DNA of 64,000 nucleotides. Source: a virus. The DNA lies in IMG/VR virus record IMGVR_UViG_3300019124_000038, positions 62,001-126,000 of that record, one strand, 5' to 3'. The translations under genes and the position numbers were made by a program. Below, in pieces: positions 16,378 through 24,864 of the stretch. Under the pieces are notes generated by a model, which had not been told where the DNA came from, did no database searches, and saw only the letters and a list, made by a program, of their open reading frames with translations. Numbering within the stretch: position 1 is the stretch's first letter; each line of letters begins with the position of its first letter.

Positions 16378-16535
16378 GCCGTGCCATAGTAATAACTGAT
16401 GAATTACTAGACTATCTAGCTGAAAAGTACCAAAGTCGTCCTGTGCATTTAGCTATGTCATTTGAGCAGTATGTAGAAAATTGCGTCTGTGGCATTGAAG
16501 ATCGACTTTATGAAATTGAGGTGTATAGCAAATGA
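16374..16535 (+). CDS. 53-residue hypothetical protein
   Basis: ATG at 16374 after AAAGGAGGGGGTGAT, overlapping the upstream stop. A short helical acidic protein with a Cys-x-Cys (CVC). Its stop overlaps the next start (ATGA), so it is sandwiched in a translational chain between the HD-like and HAD genes. Function unknown. Confidence 0.45.
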   Translation: MSRAIVITDELLDYLAEKYQSRPVHLAMSFEQYVENCVCGIEDRLYEIEVYSK

Positions 16536-16897
16536 GATTGAAATACAAGTATATCGCAATCGACTTCGACGGAACTATCGCAGAAGATTCATTCCCTGAG
16601 CTTGGAGCGATCAAGCCATACGCCGCGCAAGTCATCAAGAAAGTGGCAGATCACGGGGGTCAAATTGCAATCTGGACATGCCGTGCAGGGGTGTACGTTA
16701 ACCAAATTAAAGAACTGCTGAATGAATACGGTATTCCATATCACACGTTCAACGAGCCGTTCCCTGAACAACTGGCAATGTTCCCCGACAATAGCCGCAA
16801 AATTTTTGCAGATGTGTACATTGATGATCGCAGTCTTCATGCTAAAGAAGAAGGGATTGATTGGCTCGATGTGGAGCGTCGTTTGTTCGATTTTTAG
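16532..16897 (+). CDS. HAD superfamily phosphatase
   Basis: Residues 8-15 hold the nucleophile motif AIDFDGTIAE (DxDGT). IAIWTCR near residue 46 supplies the motif II Ser/Thr, and the acidic motif VYIDDRSL lies near 97. Length 121 is that of cap-less HAD enzymes. The WTCR and IDDR pattern resembles small phage nucleotide or polynucleotide 3'-phosphatases. The N-terminal half of the fusion at 38101 is a paralogue. Substrate not determinable. Confidence 0.75.
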   Translation: MRLKYKYIAIDFDGTIAEDSFPELGAIKPYAAQVIKKVADHGGQIAIWTCRAGVYVNQIKELLNEYGIPYHTFNEPFPEQLAMFPDNSRKIFADVYIDDRSLHAKEEGIDWLDVERRLFDF

Positions 16898-16909
16898 GGA
16901 GGAATACAG

Positions 16910-17494
16910 GTGTCTTTTGATGTTAATTCATATAAGGCTGACGCTCGTTCAAAAGATGAGCTTGTCAGTGACATGACAAAAGGCTTACGGAACGAAGTTG
17001 TAGCCATCCGTCACTTTGAGAAACTTCTGGAAGCAAGTAGCGTAGAGAGTCCAAGCATCGTCTACTGTGGTTCAGAGAAGGAAGGAGAGGTGCTGATGGA
17101 AGGGGATCAGGTCGCGAATGTTGGTCTTTTCCCTGACTACTTACTGAAATTCCGTAGGCATCGTCGCGCACAGTTCAAGTTCATTGAGGTCAAGATTTGC
17201 AACCCGCACTCACGCTTGGCGTACTTCAAGGTTAAGCAACTCGAACAGTATCGGGATATGGGGAGTGTTCTCATTCTGTTCGTGATGGGCTTTGATACTT
17301 GCGATCCAAAGTACATGCTTGTAGAGCCAGAGGAGATTTTGAAGATCGACATTGATACCGAGCTGGTATACGGCAAGGAGACAATGAAGATTCCGACGAA
17401 TTTCTTCCGATGGGATGATTTCAGGCAATTCAATCGGAAGGCGAATCCACTGGAGAAGAGCTACATCAAAGAGCATGTTCCTCGCAAGGTGTAG
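16910..17494 (+). CDS. Putative PD-(D/E)XK endonuclease
   Basis: GTG start after GGGAGGAATACAG. The 194-residue protein has the restriction-fold pattern: a helix with Glu (NEVVAIRHFEKLL), GLFPDYLLK (the PD) near residue 78, and FKFIEVKIC (the ExK) near 94, followed by KVKQLEQYRDMG. This fits a small nuclease such as a Holliday- or VRR-type enzyme, but the exact family is not clear. It lies just upstream of nrdI. Confidence 0.6.
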   Translation: MSFDVNSYKADARSKDELVSDMTKGLRNEVVAIRHFEKLLEASSVESPSIVYCGSEKEGEVLMEGDQVANVGLFPDYLLKFRRHRRAQFKFIEVKICNPHSRLAYFKVKQLEQYRDMGSVLILFVMGFDTCDPKYMLVEPEEILKIDIDTELVYGKETMKIPTNFFRWDDFRQFNRKANPLEKSYIKEHVPRKV

Positions 17495-17531
17495 AAGTAT
17501 ATGTAGTTGCCACTGAGGAGGAGAGGTACTA

Positions 17532-17891
17532 ATGGTCATTGTCTACGCTTCACGTACAGGCAATGTCAGACGGTTCGTGTCGAATATTCGACGCTACGAA
17601 TGCTACAGTATCTCCGAGTACGACAAGACGCTTGGCAAATATGTCCTCATCACCTACACCACTGGCTTCGGTGAAGCACCAGAAGAAGTGAAACAGTTTC
17701 TAACTGAGCACGGGGAGAACATGGTCGCAGTAGCGGCAAGCGGTAATCGTAATTGGGGTCTAGCATTCTGTAAGTCTGCCGACACGATCTCTGAACAATA
17801 CAACGTCCCTGTCCTGCACAAATTCGAGATGTCAGGATTGCAACGGGATGCAGAGATCATAGAGAAGGAGATGGACAGATTTGAGTGCTAG
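17532..17891 (+). CDS. nrdI: NrdI flavodoxin
   Basis: The 119-residue protein has the flavodoxin FMN loop SRTGNVRRFV at residues 6-15, ITYTTGFGEAPEEV near 36-49 and the ASGNRNWGLAFC motif near 73-84 that marks NrdI. It supplies oxidant to build the Mn-tyrosyl cofactor of NrdF. It overlaps nrdE by 11 bp in the canonical nrdI-nrdE-nrdF order. ATG after GAGGAGGAGAGG. Confidence 0.93.
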   Translation: MVIVYASRTGNVRRFVSNIRRYECYSISEYDKTLGKYVLITYTTGFGEAPEEVKQFLTEHGENMVAVAASGNRNWGLAFCKSADTISEQYNVPVLHKFEMSGLQRDAEIIEKEMDRFEC

Positions 17892-20013
17892 ATTTATTGC
17901 ACTAAACAACGAAGTTAAGATCAAGAAGGATGGGAAGTATCAGTTCGAGAAGGACTTGGAAGCGGTTCGAGCCTATTTCATTGACTATGTGAATCAGAAC
18001 ACAGTTTTCTTCCACGATCTTCGCGAAAAGCTCAATTACTTGGTCGAAAACGCATACTACGACAAAGAGATTCTTGACTGGTATACCTTTGACCAGATCA
18101 AAGAAGTCTTCAAACTAACCTACTCGAAGAAGTTTCGATTCGCTTCTTTCATGAGCGCATTCAAGTTCTACAATAGCTACGCTCTTAAAACGAACGATGG
18201 CTCTAAGTTTCTTGAACGCTACGAAGATCGTGTAGCGGCTAATGCTCTCTTCCTAGCGGAAGGCAACTTCGAAAAGGCAAAAGAGCACGTATGGAATCTC
18301 ATCGAACAGATGTACCAACCAGCCACTCCAACATTCCTGAACGCACTCCGAGAACGCGCAGGGGAGCTAGTATCGTGCTTCCTGCTGGACATGCCAGACT
18401 CTACTGAGGGTATCATGTATGTCGCAGAAGCGTGTGCTCAACTCAGCCGTAATGGTGGCGGCGTAGGCATTAACCTCTCCAAACTTCGTGCAGAAGGCGA
18501 AGATATCATGGGTGTGGAGGGGGCGGCAAGCTCTCCAGTCGGAGTGGCAAAGATGCTGGAGACAATTTTCAATCACTTCAACCAGCTCGGACAACGCAAT
18601 GGCTCTGGCGTTGCGTACCTGAATCTCTTCCACGCTAGCATCGAAGAGTTCTTGGACACCAAAAAGATCAACGCTGACGAAGATGCTCGATTGAAAACCC
18701 TCTCTATTGGCGTAATCGCTCCAAACAAGTTCTTCGACCTTGCAGAAGAAGAAAAGCCATACTTTGTCTTCTACCCGCACAGTGTTTATAAAGAGTACGG
18801 CATCCATATGGATGACATGGACATGAGCGAATGGTACGACAAATTGGTCGCAAACCCGAATGTTCGTAAGAAGAAACTCGATGCACGGCAGATGCTTACG
18901 AAGATTGAACAGATTCGTCAAGAGTCTGGCTACCCATACTACATGTTCGTAGACAACGCGAACCAGTATAACGCTCTTAAAGCACTTGGTCGCATCATCA
19001 TGTCAAACCTGTGTAACGAAATCTACCAGATTCAACTCCCGTCTGAGATCAAGGCGCGGGCAGAAAAAAGCGAGTACGGTTATGATGTATCTTGTAACCT
19101 CGGCTCCATGAACATCACAAACCACATGGAGAAAGGTCACGGCGGAAACTTCCGACGCTCCGTGCACCTCGCAATGGACGCTCTTAATACAGTAGCAAAA
19201 CGGACTTCGATTGATGTTGTGCCGACAGTTCGAAACGCAAACGCGGCACTCCGCTCTGTAGGACTTGGCGCAATGGGGCTTCATGGTTATCTAGCTAAGA
19301 ATCGAATTGTATATGGTAGCAGAGAATCGAAGGACTTCGCAAACACCTACTTCATGATGCTGAACTTCCACTCGCTCGAACGCTCGATGCAAATTGCGCG
19401 AGAAGAAGGGTTCGTGTTCGAAGGATTCGAAAAGTCTACCTATGCAACAGGAGAATACTTCACTAAATACCTGAACCATAGTTTTGCTCCTCGCACAGAG
19501 AAGGTTAAGGCGTTATTTGACGGCATCTACATTCCAACTCAGGAAGATTGGGCGCGATTGATGGCCGATGTACAAAAATACGGTATCGCTCATGCTTACC
19601 GTATGGCGATTGCTCCTACGGGTTCGATTTCCTATGTACAGAACGCTACTCCCTCCATTGCCCCGATCACTGAGCAAGTAGAGACGCGCACCTATGGTGA
19701 CAGTACAACACACTATCCGATGCCGTTTATGACGAACGAGAACATGATGTTCTACCGTACGGCTTATGAAATGGACATGATGAAATTCATCGACCTTGTA
19801 GCCGTCATTCAACAGCATGTTGACCAAGGCATCTCGACCACTCTGTATGTGACTTCGGAACACAGCACACGCGATATGGCTCGTTATGTCATCTACGCGA
19901 ACCGTAAAAAGCTCAAAGGGCTCTACTATGTTCGCACCAAGCTCATCACTACGATGACTGGTGATAATGGCGTAGAGATCGGCATTGACGAGTGCATGAA
20001 CTGTGCGGTATAA
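17881..20013 (+). CDS. nrdE: Class Ib ribonucleotide reductase, alpha subunit
   Basis: Reduces ribonucleoside diphosphates to deoxy forms. The 710-residue length is normal for NrdE. YQPATPTFLNA precedes the first active-site Cys (SCFLL, about 165), RNGGGVGINLS marks the barrel, CNLGSMNI and APTGSISYVQNATPSIAP are family signatures, and the C-terminal redox pair CMNC is at 705-708 for reduction by NrdH. The N-terminal allosteric ATP-cone is absent, as in class Ib. TTG start inside the nrdI end, with AAGGAG 10 bp before. No intein found. Confidence 0.95.
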   Translation: MSARFIALNNEVKIKKDGKYQFEKDLEAVRAYFIDYVNQNTVFFHDLREKLNYLVENAYYDKEILDWYTFDQIKEVFKLTYSKKFRFASFMSAFKFYNSYALKTNDGSKFLERYEDRVAANALFLAEGNFEKAKEHVWNLIEQMYQPATPTFLNALRERAGELVSCFLLDMPDSTEGIMYVAEACAQLSRNGGGVGINLSKLRAEGEDIMGVEGAASSPVGVAKMLETIFNHFNQLGQRNGSGVAYLNLFHASIEEFLDTKKINADEDARLKTLSIGVIAPNKFFDLAEEEKPYFVFYPHSVYKEYGIHMDDMDMSEWYDKLVANPNVRKKKLDARQMLTKIEQIRQESGYPYYMFVDNANQYNALKALGRIIMSNLCNEIYQIQLPSEIKARAEKSEYGYDVSCNLGSMNITNHMEKGHGGNFRRSVHLAMDALNTVAKRTSIDVVPTVRNANAALRSVGLGAMGLHGYLAKNRIVYGSRESKDFANTYFMMLNFHSLERSMQIAREEGFVFEGFEKSTYATGEYFTKYLNHSFAPRTEKVKALFDGIYIPTQEDWARLMADVQKYGIAHAYRMAIAPTGSISYVQNATPSIAPITEQVETRTYGDSTTHYPMPFMTNENMMFYRTAYEMDMMKFIDLVAVIQQHVDQGISTTLYVTSEHSTRDMARYVIYANRKKLKGLYYVRTKLITTMTGDNGVEIGIDECMNCAV

Positions 20014-20018
20014 GGGTT

Positions 20019-20034
20019 GGGGTCTCTTGACCCC
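20019..20034 (+). terminator. Short hairpin between nrdE and nrdF
   Basis: GGGGTC-TCTT-GACCCC stem-loop 5 bp after the nrdE stop. No T run follows, so it is more likely an mRNA processing or stability element than a terminator. Confidence 0.35.
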
Positions 20035-20085
20035 TCCTTACTACAGTCACAAAATAGATCATTAAAACGAGGAGAGAGAAGCAAG

Positions 20086-21123
20086 ATGGCATATCCATTC
20101 ACAAAAGTTCACTCGGCGGTGAACTGGAATAATGTAATTGACAATTATACTCATTGGTTTTGGGAGCAAAACTTGAAACAGCTCTGGACAGACACCGAAA
20201 TGAAGCCATTGAAGGACATGAAAGTTTGGAAAAATGACTCTCTCATGACTCCCGAAAAACGATGGGTCTACTCTCGCGCTCTTGGTGGGCTAACGCTCCT
20301 TGATACGAAACAGGCAAATGTTGGGATGCCAATGATTGCCTACGCGGTTGAGGATGAACAGCGTAAGGGCGTGTTATCGCTGATGGGCATGATGGAGAAT
20401 ATTCATGCGAAGTCCTACTCAACAATCTTCACAACTCTCATGGTCAAGGAAGAGATTGACGAGGTGTTTGCATGGGTTGAGAACAACCGCTATCTCCAGT
20501 ACAAGGCAGAGACCATTGAGAGCTACTACATGCGACTCTTCAAGCCGAAAGACCAGCTCACGCAGAAAGAAATCTACATGGCAATGGTCGCATCGGTATT
20601 TCTTGAATCCTTCCTTTTCTACAGCGGATTCTTCTACCCATTGTATCTTGCTGGTCAATCTCCAGCAATGATGTTCCACTCTGGCGAGATCATCAATCTC
20701 ATTCTGCGTGATGAAAGTATTCACGGTGTCTATATCGGTTTGCTGGCACAAGAAATCTACAGCAACAAGCTCACTGATGTAGAGCGGGCAGAAGTAGACG
20801 CAGAAATGTACGAACTGCTTCAAAAGCTCATGGAGAATGAAGTTGCATACACGGAGGATATCTACGCTTGCATCAATCTCGACGCAGAAGTGAAGAAATT
20901 CCTCAAATACAACGCGAACAAGGCTCTTATGAACCTCGGCAAGCCAGCCCTCTATCAGAGTGTAGTGATTGACCCTGTTGTAGAAAATGGTCTTAGCACT
21001 GAAACCAAGACGCATGACTTCTTCTCAGCAAAAGGCAACGGATACCAAAAGGGTAAAGTCGAGCCGATTGAAGACGAAGACTTCAAATTTAACCTCGACG
21101 ATGAGTTCATCGTTGCGGCGTAA
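20086..21123 (+). CDS. nrdF: Class Ib ribonucleotide reductase, beta subunit
   Basis: Carries the dimetal-tyrosyl radical that starts NrdE catalysis. Metal ligands are visible as ENIHAKSYSTIF (Glu, His and the radical Tyr, residues about 105-116) and in RDESIHGVYIG near 208-218. The tail is acidic with a terminal FIVAA for docking to NrdE. I chose ATG 20086 after ACGAGGAGAGAG; the longer frame from 20017 runs through the nrdE-nrdF hairpin. Length 345 is typical. Confidence 0.94.
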   Translation: MAYPFTKVHSAVNWNNVIDNYTHWFWEQNLKQLWTDTEMKPLKDMKVWKNDSLMTPEKRWVYSRALGGLTLLDTKQANVGMPMIAYAVEDEQRKGVLSLMGMMENIHAKSYSTIFTTLMVKEEIDEVFAWVENNRYLQYKAETIESYYMRLFKPKDQLTQKEIYMAMVASVFLESFLFYSGFFYPLYLAGQSPAMMFHSGEIINLILRDESIHGVYIGLLAQEIYSNKLTDVERAEVDAEMYELLQKLMENEVAYTEDIYACINLDAEVKKFLKYNANKALMNLGKPALYQSVVIDPVVENGLSTETKTHDFFSAKGNGYQKGKVEPIEDEDFKFNLDDEFIVAA

Positions 21124-21141
21124 CTAATAGGAGGGAAATCA

Positions 21142-21927
21142 TTGCTACGAAATCAAGTATACTGTAGTGACTGTGTGGTTGGTATGCGAAATTTGCCAGA
21201 TGCTTGCGTTGATTTAACTGTGACATCCCCTCCCTATGACAATCTTAGGCTATATAATGGCTATTCATTTGATTTTAATAGCGTCGCGCACGAACTTTAT
21301 CGCGTAACCAAGGATGGAGGTGTGGTTGTATGGATTGTAGGAGATGCAACCCGAAATGGAAGCGAATCAGGTACATCTTTTAAGCAAGCCCTCTATTTTA
21401 TGGAGATTGGGTTTAATTTGCATGATACGATGATTTACATGTCGGATAAGCCGCCATTAAGTCATAGACGATATGAACAAAAATTTGAATATATGTTCAT
21501 TCTCAGCAAGGGGCGACCAAAAACTTTTAATCCAATCATGGAAGAAAGCAAATACGCAGGAGCCAGCAAAAAGGCTCGAACATTCAGACAAGATGAGCAT
21601 GGAGAACTTGAAGAGTCACATAGCAAGAGTGCTGTTAAAAAGGAAAAAATTAAAGGGAATGTGTGGTTTTATCCTACGGGTTATAACAAATCAACGAAGG
21701 ATAAAATCGCCTTTGCCCACCCTGCGATATTCCCTGAGCGTCTTGCTCTTGACCACATTCTGTCTTGGTCAGATGAAGGTGATCTAGTTCTCGACCCCTT
21801 TGCAGGGAGTGGAACGACAGCTAAAATGTCGCTTTTAAGTGGGAGAGAATTCATTGGTTTTGAAATTTCACAAGAGTATGTCGATATAGCGAATCAAAGA
21901 ATTGCAACAGTTCAGGAGGAGAAGTGA
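21142..21927 (+). CDS. DNA methyltransferase (N4-cytosine or N6-adenine)
   Basis: Motif IV is TSPPYDNLR near residue 28 and the AdoMet site is LDPFAGSGTTAKM near 216-228, in the order (IV before I) of beta-class N6/N4 methyltransferases. SPPY is most often N4-cytosine. No restriction gene is adjacent, so it is an orphan enzyme that may protect the element's DNA. By eye its DNA is richer in A and T than the nrd genes around it, and it splits nrdF from nrdH, both signs of recent insertion. TTG start after AGGAGGG. Confidence 0.88.
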   Translation: MLRNQVYCSDCVVGMRNLPDACVDLTVTSPPYDNLRLYNGYSFDFNSVAHELYRVTKDGGVVVWIVGDATRNGSESGTSFKQALYFMEIGFNLHDTMIYMSDKPPLSHRRYEQKFEYMFILSKGRPKTFNPIMEESKYAGASKKARTFRQDEHGELEESHSKSAVKKEKIKGNVWFYPTGYNKSTKDKIAFAHPAIFPERLALDHILSWSDEGDLVLDPFAGSGTTAKMSLLSGREFIGFEISQEYVDIANQRIATVQEEK

Positions 21928-21929
21928 GT

Positions 21930-22211
21930 ATGGCAAATGTAAAGATCATCAAGTATGAGAAGCCGTATTGCGCTCCATGCGCCCGCGTAGAAGGATACCT
22001 CAAAGACCTTGGGGTAGCAGATGTAGTTGACCATCGCAATCCGTTCGACGACCCTGACGCGGCGGCAAAACATGGCGTAATGATGAGTGTTCCTGTGGTA
22101 GCACTTGTCAATGCCGATACCGACGAACTGATCGTGAGTGCGGAAGGCGACAACCGAGACGGCATCAATGTCCTTGTCGATATGTACCACAAATTGAAAC
22201 AGGGGGCGTAA
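21930..22211 (+). CDS. nrdH: NrdH-like thioredoxin/glutaredoxin
   Basis: A 93-residue redoxin fold with the active-site pair YCAPCARV at residues 11-18, the cis-Pro in MMSVPVVAL near 52-60 and a C-terminal helix. It should reduce the C-terminal Cys pair of NrdE. ATG 21930 is chosen over GTG 21924 because GGAGGAG lies 8 bp before it. It would normally follow or precede nrdE directly; here a methyltransferase gene intervenes. Confidence 0.8.
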   Translation: MANVKIIKYEKPYCAPCARVEGYLKDLGVADVVDHRNPFDDPDAAAKHGVMMSVPVVALVNADTDELIVSAEGDNRDGINVLVDMYHKLKQGA

Positions 22212-22226
22212 GCTCCCTTTCTTTTT
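22201..22226 (+). terminator. Rho-independent terminator after nrdH
   Basis: AGGGGGC-GTAA-GCTCCCT stem (one G-T pair) followed by TTTCTTTTT. The hairpin begins within the last codons of nrdH. It should end the nrd operon. Confidence 0.8.
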
Positions 22227-22246
22227 ACCAAGGAGGAGGAACCGAA

Positions 22247-22945
22247 GTGGCATTCATCTATATGAGCAACGGGGAGCCAGTAGAGATTGATGATGAGGAT
22301 TTCGCTTGGCTTAGTCAGTACAAATGGAGACCAGACAAAGATGGATATGCGCGAACGACTTGGAGGCAAGATGGGACACGGTATGACAGACGAATGCACC
22401 GCATGATTTTAGATGCTTCTAGGGGTCAAATTGTAGATCATATCGACGGGAATCGCCTTAATAATCGCAAAAACAATCTTCGTTTTGTGAGTAGCCGACA
22501 AAACTCACAAAACATGAAGAGACCGCGCACAAACACTACAGGCTATAAGGGTGTAGTGAAGCGCAGAGAAAATAGGTATGAAGCGAAAGTCACTCACGGC
22601 GGAGATTGTTTGTACTGCGGAACATACACGAATGCTCTTGCCGCCGCACATGCCTATAATTACAACGCTAAGTTATGCTTCGGTCAGTTCGCACAGCTCA
22701 ACGAGGTCGAACCTTTGGATGATTGGAGAGACTTTCGGGTTGCGACTGTTCCGAAATCACAATGGCGTGGAGTGAGTGAAAAAGGCGATAAGTGGCAAGC
22801 ATCTATTTTTCATGAAGGTCAAAGAGTCTATATTGGTCTATATGAGACAGAGATTCAGGCGGCTTTAGCCTATAACGCTAAGGCATCTGAGTTAAAAGGA
22901 GAAAGTGCTGTATTGAACGAAGTGGAGGATGATCTAGTATGCTAG
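22247..22945 (+). CDS. HNH endonuclease with two AP2 domains (homing type)
   Basis: The N-terminal half has the HNH core: RRMHRMIL, IVDHIDGNRLNNRKNNLRFV (residues 63-82). Two AP2 DNA-binding domains follow: TGYKGVVKRRENRYEAKV with YCGTYTNALAAAHAYN, and QWRGVSEKGDKWQAS with YIGLYETEIQAALAYN. This is the usual free-standing homing endonuclease of phages and plasmids. It sits just after the nrd operon and its end overlaps the patatin start. GTG start after AAGGAGGAGG. Confidence 0.9.
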   Translation: MAFIYMSNGEPVEIDDEDFAWLSQYKWRPDKDGYARTTWRQDGTRYDRRMHRMILDASRGQIVDHIDGNRLNNRKNNLRFVSSRQNSQNMKRPRTNTTGYKGVVKRRENRYEAKVTHGGDCLYCGTYTNALAAAHAYNYNAKLCFGQFAQLNEVEPLDDWRDFRVATVPKSQWRGVSEKGDKWQASIFHEGQRVYIGLYETEIQAALAYNAKASELKGESAVLNEVEDDLVC

Positions 22946-23805
22946 GAATTGCATTCGCAGGAGGTGGAATCAGAGGAAGTGTCGAACTCGGCATCGTAAA
23001 GGCTTTCTACGAAGCGAACATTCGCCCAACAATCTTTACTGGTGCATCCGCTGGTTCAATTGTGGCAGGGCTACTAGCGATGGGCTACAGTCCTGACGAA
23101 GCATTCGCTGAGTTTTCAAAAGTTGGTAGTGATGTAATGGATGTAGCGTATGGTCATATCCTGTCTGGTCTCTTCTCGAAAGAACGAGTGCAAGGACTAG
23201 TTAGGGGTGACAGATTAGAGTCTATGTTGAACATGCTCTATTGCCGACGACAAATGCATGGGATTCCACAACCTAATAAGTTGGCAGTTGTTGCGACAGA
23301 CATCCAGACAGGCAAACAGATCATTTTTGCGAATCAAGACCCAGTAGACACAAGCATGATTGGTGATGATAATTTCGCATGGTTTAATCAGAGCACTTTG
23401 CCAATCAGTTTTGCTGTTCGCAGTTCATGCTCTTTCCCCGCCGTCTTCTTACCGAAGAGGTACATGGATTATGTATTAGTGGACGGGGGACTCACCAACA
23501 ATGTCCCATCGGATATTGCGCGGGCACTGGGAGCAACACAGGTCATTACTATTGATCTTGGCTACAACGGGGAGAAAGAGGAAGTAGGTGGTATCGCTTC
23601 AATCATCGGGAAAAGCATTTCAATTCTCATGGAGCGCGTAAACGATCATAATAACGATACACATGGAATCTATCTGAATCCTAGCGTGGATGATGTTGGA
23701 ACATTTGATTTCTCGCAAATGGACGAACTCTACCAGATCGGCTATAGATACGGGAAAGCAATGATCCAAGAAGTTCGTGAGAAGCTAGTCCTTGCCACAG
23801 CCTAG
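22939..23805 (+). CDS. Patatin-like phospholipase
   Basis: Has the complete patatin signature: oxyanion loop AGGGIRGSVE at residues 7-16, nucleophile Ser37 in GASAGS, and the catalytic Asp in VDGGLTNNVP near 181. The Ser-Asp dyad should cleave acyl chains of membrane lipids. There is no signal peptide, so it acts from the cytosol. It overlaps the HNH gene by 7 bp, and the promoter of the His-x-Asp operon lies within its last codons. Patatins occur as defence effectors, but no sensor or cyclase gene is next to it. Confidence 0.9.
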   Translation: MLGIAFAGGGIRGSVELGIVKAFYEANIRPTIFTGASAGSIVAGLLAMGYSPDEAFAEFSKVGSDVMDVAYGHILSGLFSKERVQGLVRGDRLESMLNMLYCRRQMHGIPQPNKLAVVATDIQTGKQIIFANQDPVDTSMIGDDNFAWFNQSTLPISFAVRSSCSFPAVFLPKRYMDYVLVDGGLTNNVPSDIARALGATQVITIDLGYNGEKEEVGGIASIIGKSISILMERVNDHNNDTHGIYLNPSVDDVGTFDFSQMDELYQIGYRYGKAMIQEVREKLVLATA

Positions 23806-23832
23806 CAATCTATGTTATACTACACCTATAAG
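23792..23832 (+). promoter_or_regulatory. Promoter, 11-bp-repeat module copy 6
   Basis: TTGCCA (23792-23797), 18 bp, TATACT (23816-23821), TATAAG (23827-23832). CTAGTCC precedes the -35, which lies in the end of the patatin gene. It should drive the His-x-Asp repeat operon. Confidence 0.8.
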
Positions 23833-23851
23833 ATAAGAGGAGGAACACCGC

Positions 23852-24187
23852 ATGGTAACAATCGCAAATGGCGTTGTTTTCAATGACACCCATGTCGTAA
23901 CAACAACTGAGCTTTTACGGCTCTCCTTCTATGGGACAGGCAATGAGAATGTCATCATTGCCTTTGCTCCTAGTGTTGAGCGTCGTGGCTTGAAAGTTCT
24001 AAATGATTTCAAGCAAAACGGTACAGCAAAGATTCAAGTGTACAACAACGGTGTGCTTATCTTTGAAGATAGTGCCTATACAGATGTACAGTTCGAATAT
24101 GCCAAGAACGACACGCAAAATCTGGTAGAGCAACTGAACTTCACCAAGTCTGTTTCTTCGCTATCGACATCTACGGTCAGCGGGTAG
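23852..24187 (+). CDS. Beta-rich hypothetical protein, first gene of the His-x-Asp operon
   Basis: 111 residues, mostly predicted beta strands (RLSFYGTGNENVIIAFAP, KIQVYNNGVLIFEDSAY), with a Ser/Thr-rich tail. It has no signal peptide and no Cys. ATG after AGAGGAGGAACACC, 20 bp downstream of promoter copy 6. As the leading gene of a putative modification operon it could be a scaffold, leader-binding protein or second substrate. I recognise no family. Confidence 0.65.
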   Translation: MVTIANGVVFNDTHVVTTTELLRLSFYGTGNENVIIAFAPSVERRGLKVLNDFKQNGTAKIQVYNNGVLIFEDSAYTDVQFEYAKNDTQNLVEQLNFTKSVSSLSTSTVSG

Positions 24188-24196
24188 GTGTTATAG

Positions 24197-24853
24197 ATGC
24201 CAGCACAGAAAGGTACAGTTTGGATTACCGATTCTGAGTTTCATCTGGTAGGTGAGGACGGACTGCATTGGTACTATGTCGGCACTGATGCGGGTGCGGC
24301 TCCAGCGGATGCAGACCTTGGCTCTATTTGGGTTAACACCAATCTGTATTACATCGACGCTAACGCTAGGATTCGGTATATCCCAAGCGTAGTCATGAGC
24401 GCTGTGCAGGGTGTTGCTGGTAGTGCATGGATTAATAACCGTTTCCTCTACTGGCTAGATAACACAAAGACCATCCGATACGGTCATTCAGATGTCGCAG
24501 GATACAACGACTACGGCGATTCACGCGCTCACGGAGACACGGCATTCTATGACAGGGCACATACCGATTCCTATGGCACATATACAAACTGGGCGCATAG
24601 CGACACTCCTCACTCTGACAACGCACACGGTGACTGGCAACCATACTGCGACGTAACTGGTTGCTCGCCTACGCACGGTGATTATGGACATGGCGATAGT
24701 CCACATAGTGATAATCCGCATGTAGATTCACCAGCGCAATATTTCGATATTCCACACGGGGATACGCCACATAGCGACACCCCACCATACTCGGATTACG
24801 GCGATTCTCGGGCACATGCAGACTACCCACGACAGGGAACGACAATTGCATAG
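24197..24853 (+). CDS. His-x-Asp repeat protein, candidate radical SAM substrate
   Basis: Residues 1-93 contain three related beta units (GTVWI..LHWYY, GSIWV..LYYIDAN.RIRY, GSAWI..LYWLDNTKTIRY). From residue 95 to 213 the chain is a string of [H/Y]-x-D triplets: 13 His-x-Asp (HSD, HGD, HTD, HVD, HAD) and 6 Tyr-x-Asp, mostly 3-4 residues apart with Pro, Ala or Asn between. DYGDSRAH occurs twice. There is no signal peptide. It lies 11 bp upstream of a radical SAM/SPASM gene, the arrangement of ribosomally made, modified peptides. It recalls His-Xaa-Ser repeat systems, but here the third residue is Asp. Metal-binding or surface protein roles are alternatives. Confidence 0.75.
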   Translation: MPAQKGTVWITDSEFHLVGEDGLHWYYVGTDAGAAPADADLGSIWVNTNLYYIDANARIRYIPSVVMSAVQGVAGSAWINNRFLYWLDNTKTIRYGHSDVAGYNDYGDSRAHGDTAFYDRAHTDSYGTYTNWAHSDTPHSDNAHGDWQPYCDVTGCSPTHGDYGHGDSPHSDNPHVDSPAQYFDIPHGDTPHSDTPPYSDYGDSRAHADYPRQGTTIA

Positions 24854-24864
24854 GAGGGGAAAGG

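Noticed and set aside
17881-20013. Intein in nrdE (common in mobile-element RNR genes)
   Set aside because: Length is normal for NrdE and no splicing-block motifs or terminal His-Asn junction were found.
24479-24840. CRISPR-like short repeats
   Set aside because: The repetition comes from His-x-Asp codons in frame; units are irregular in length and there are no constant repeats with unique spacers.
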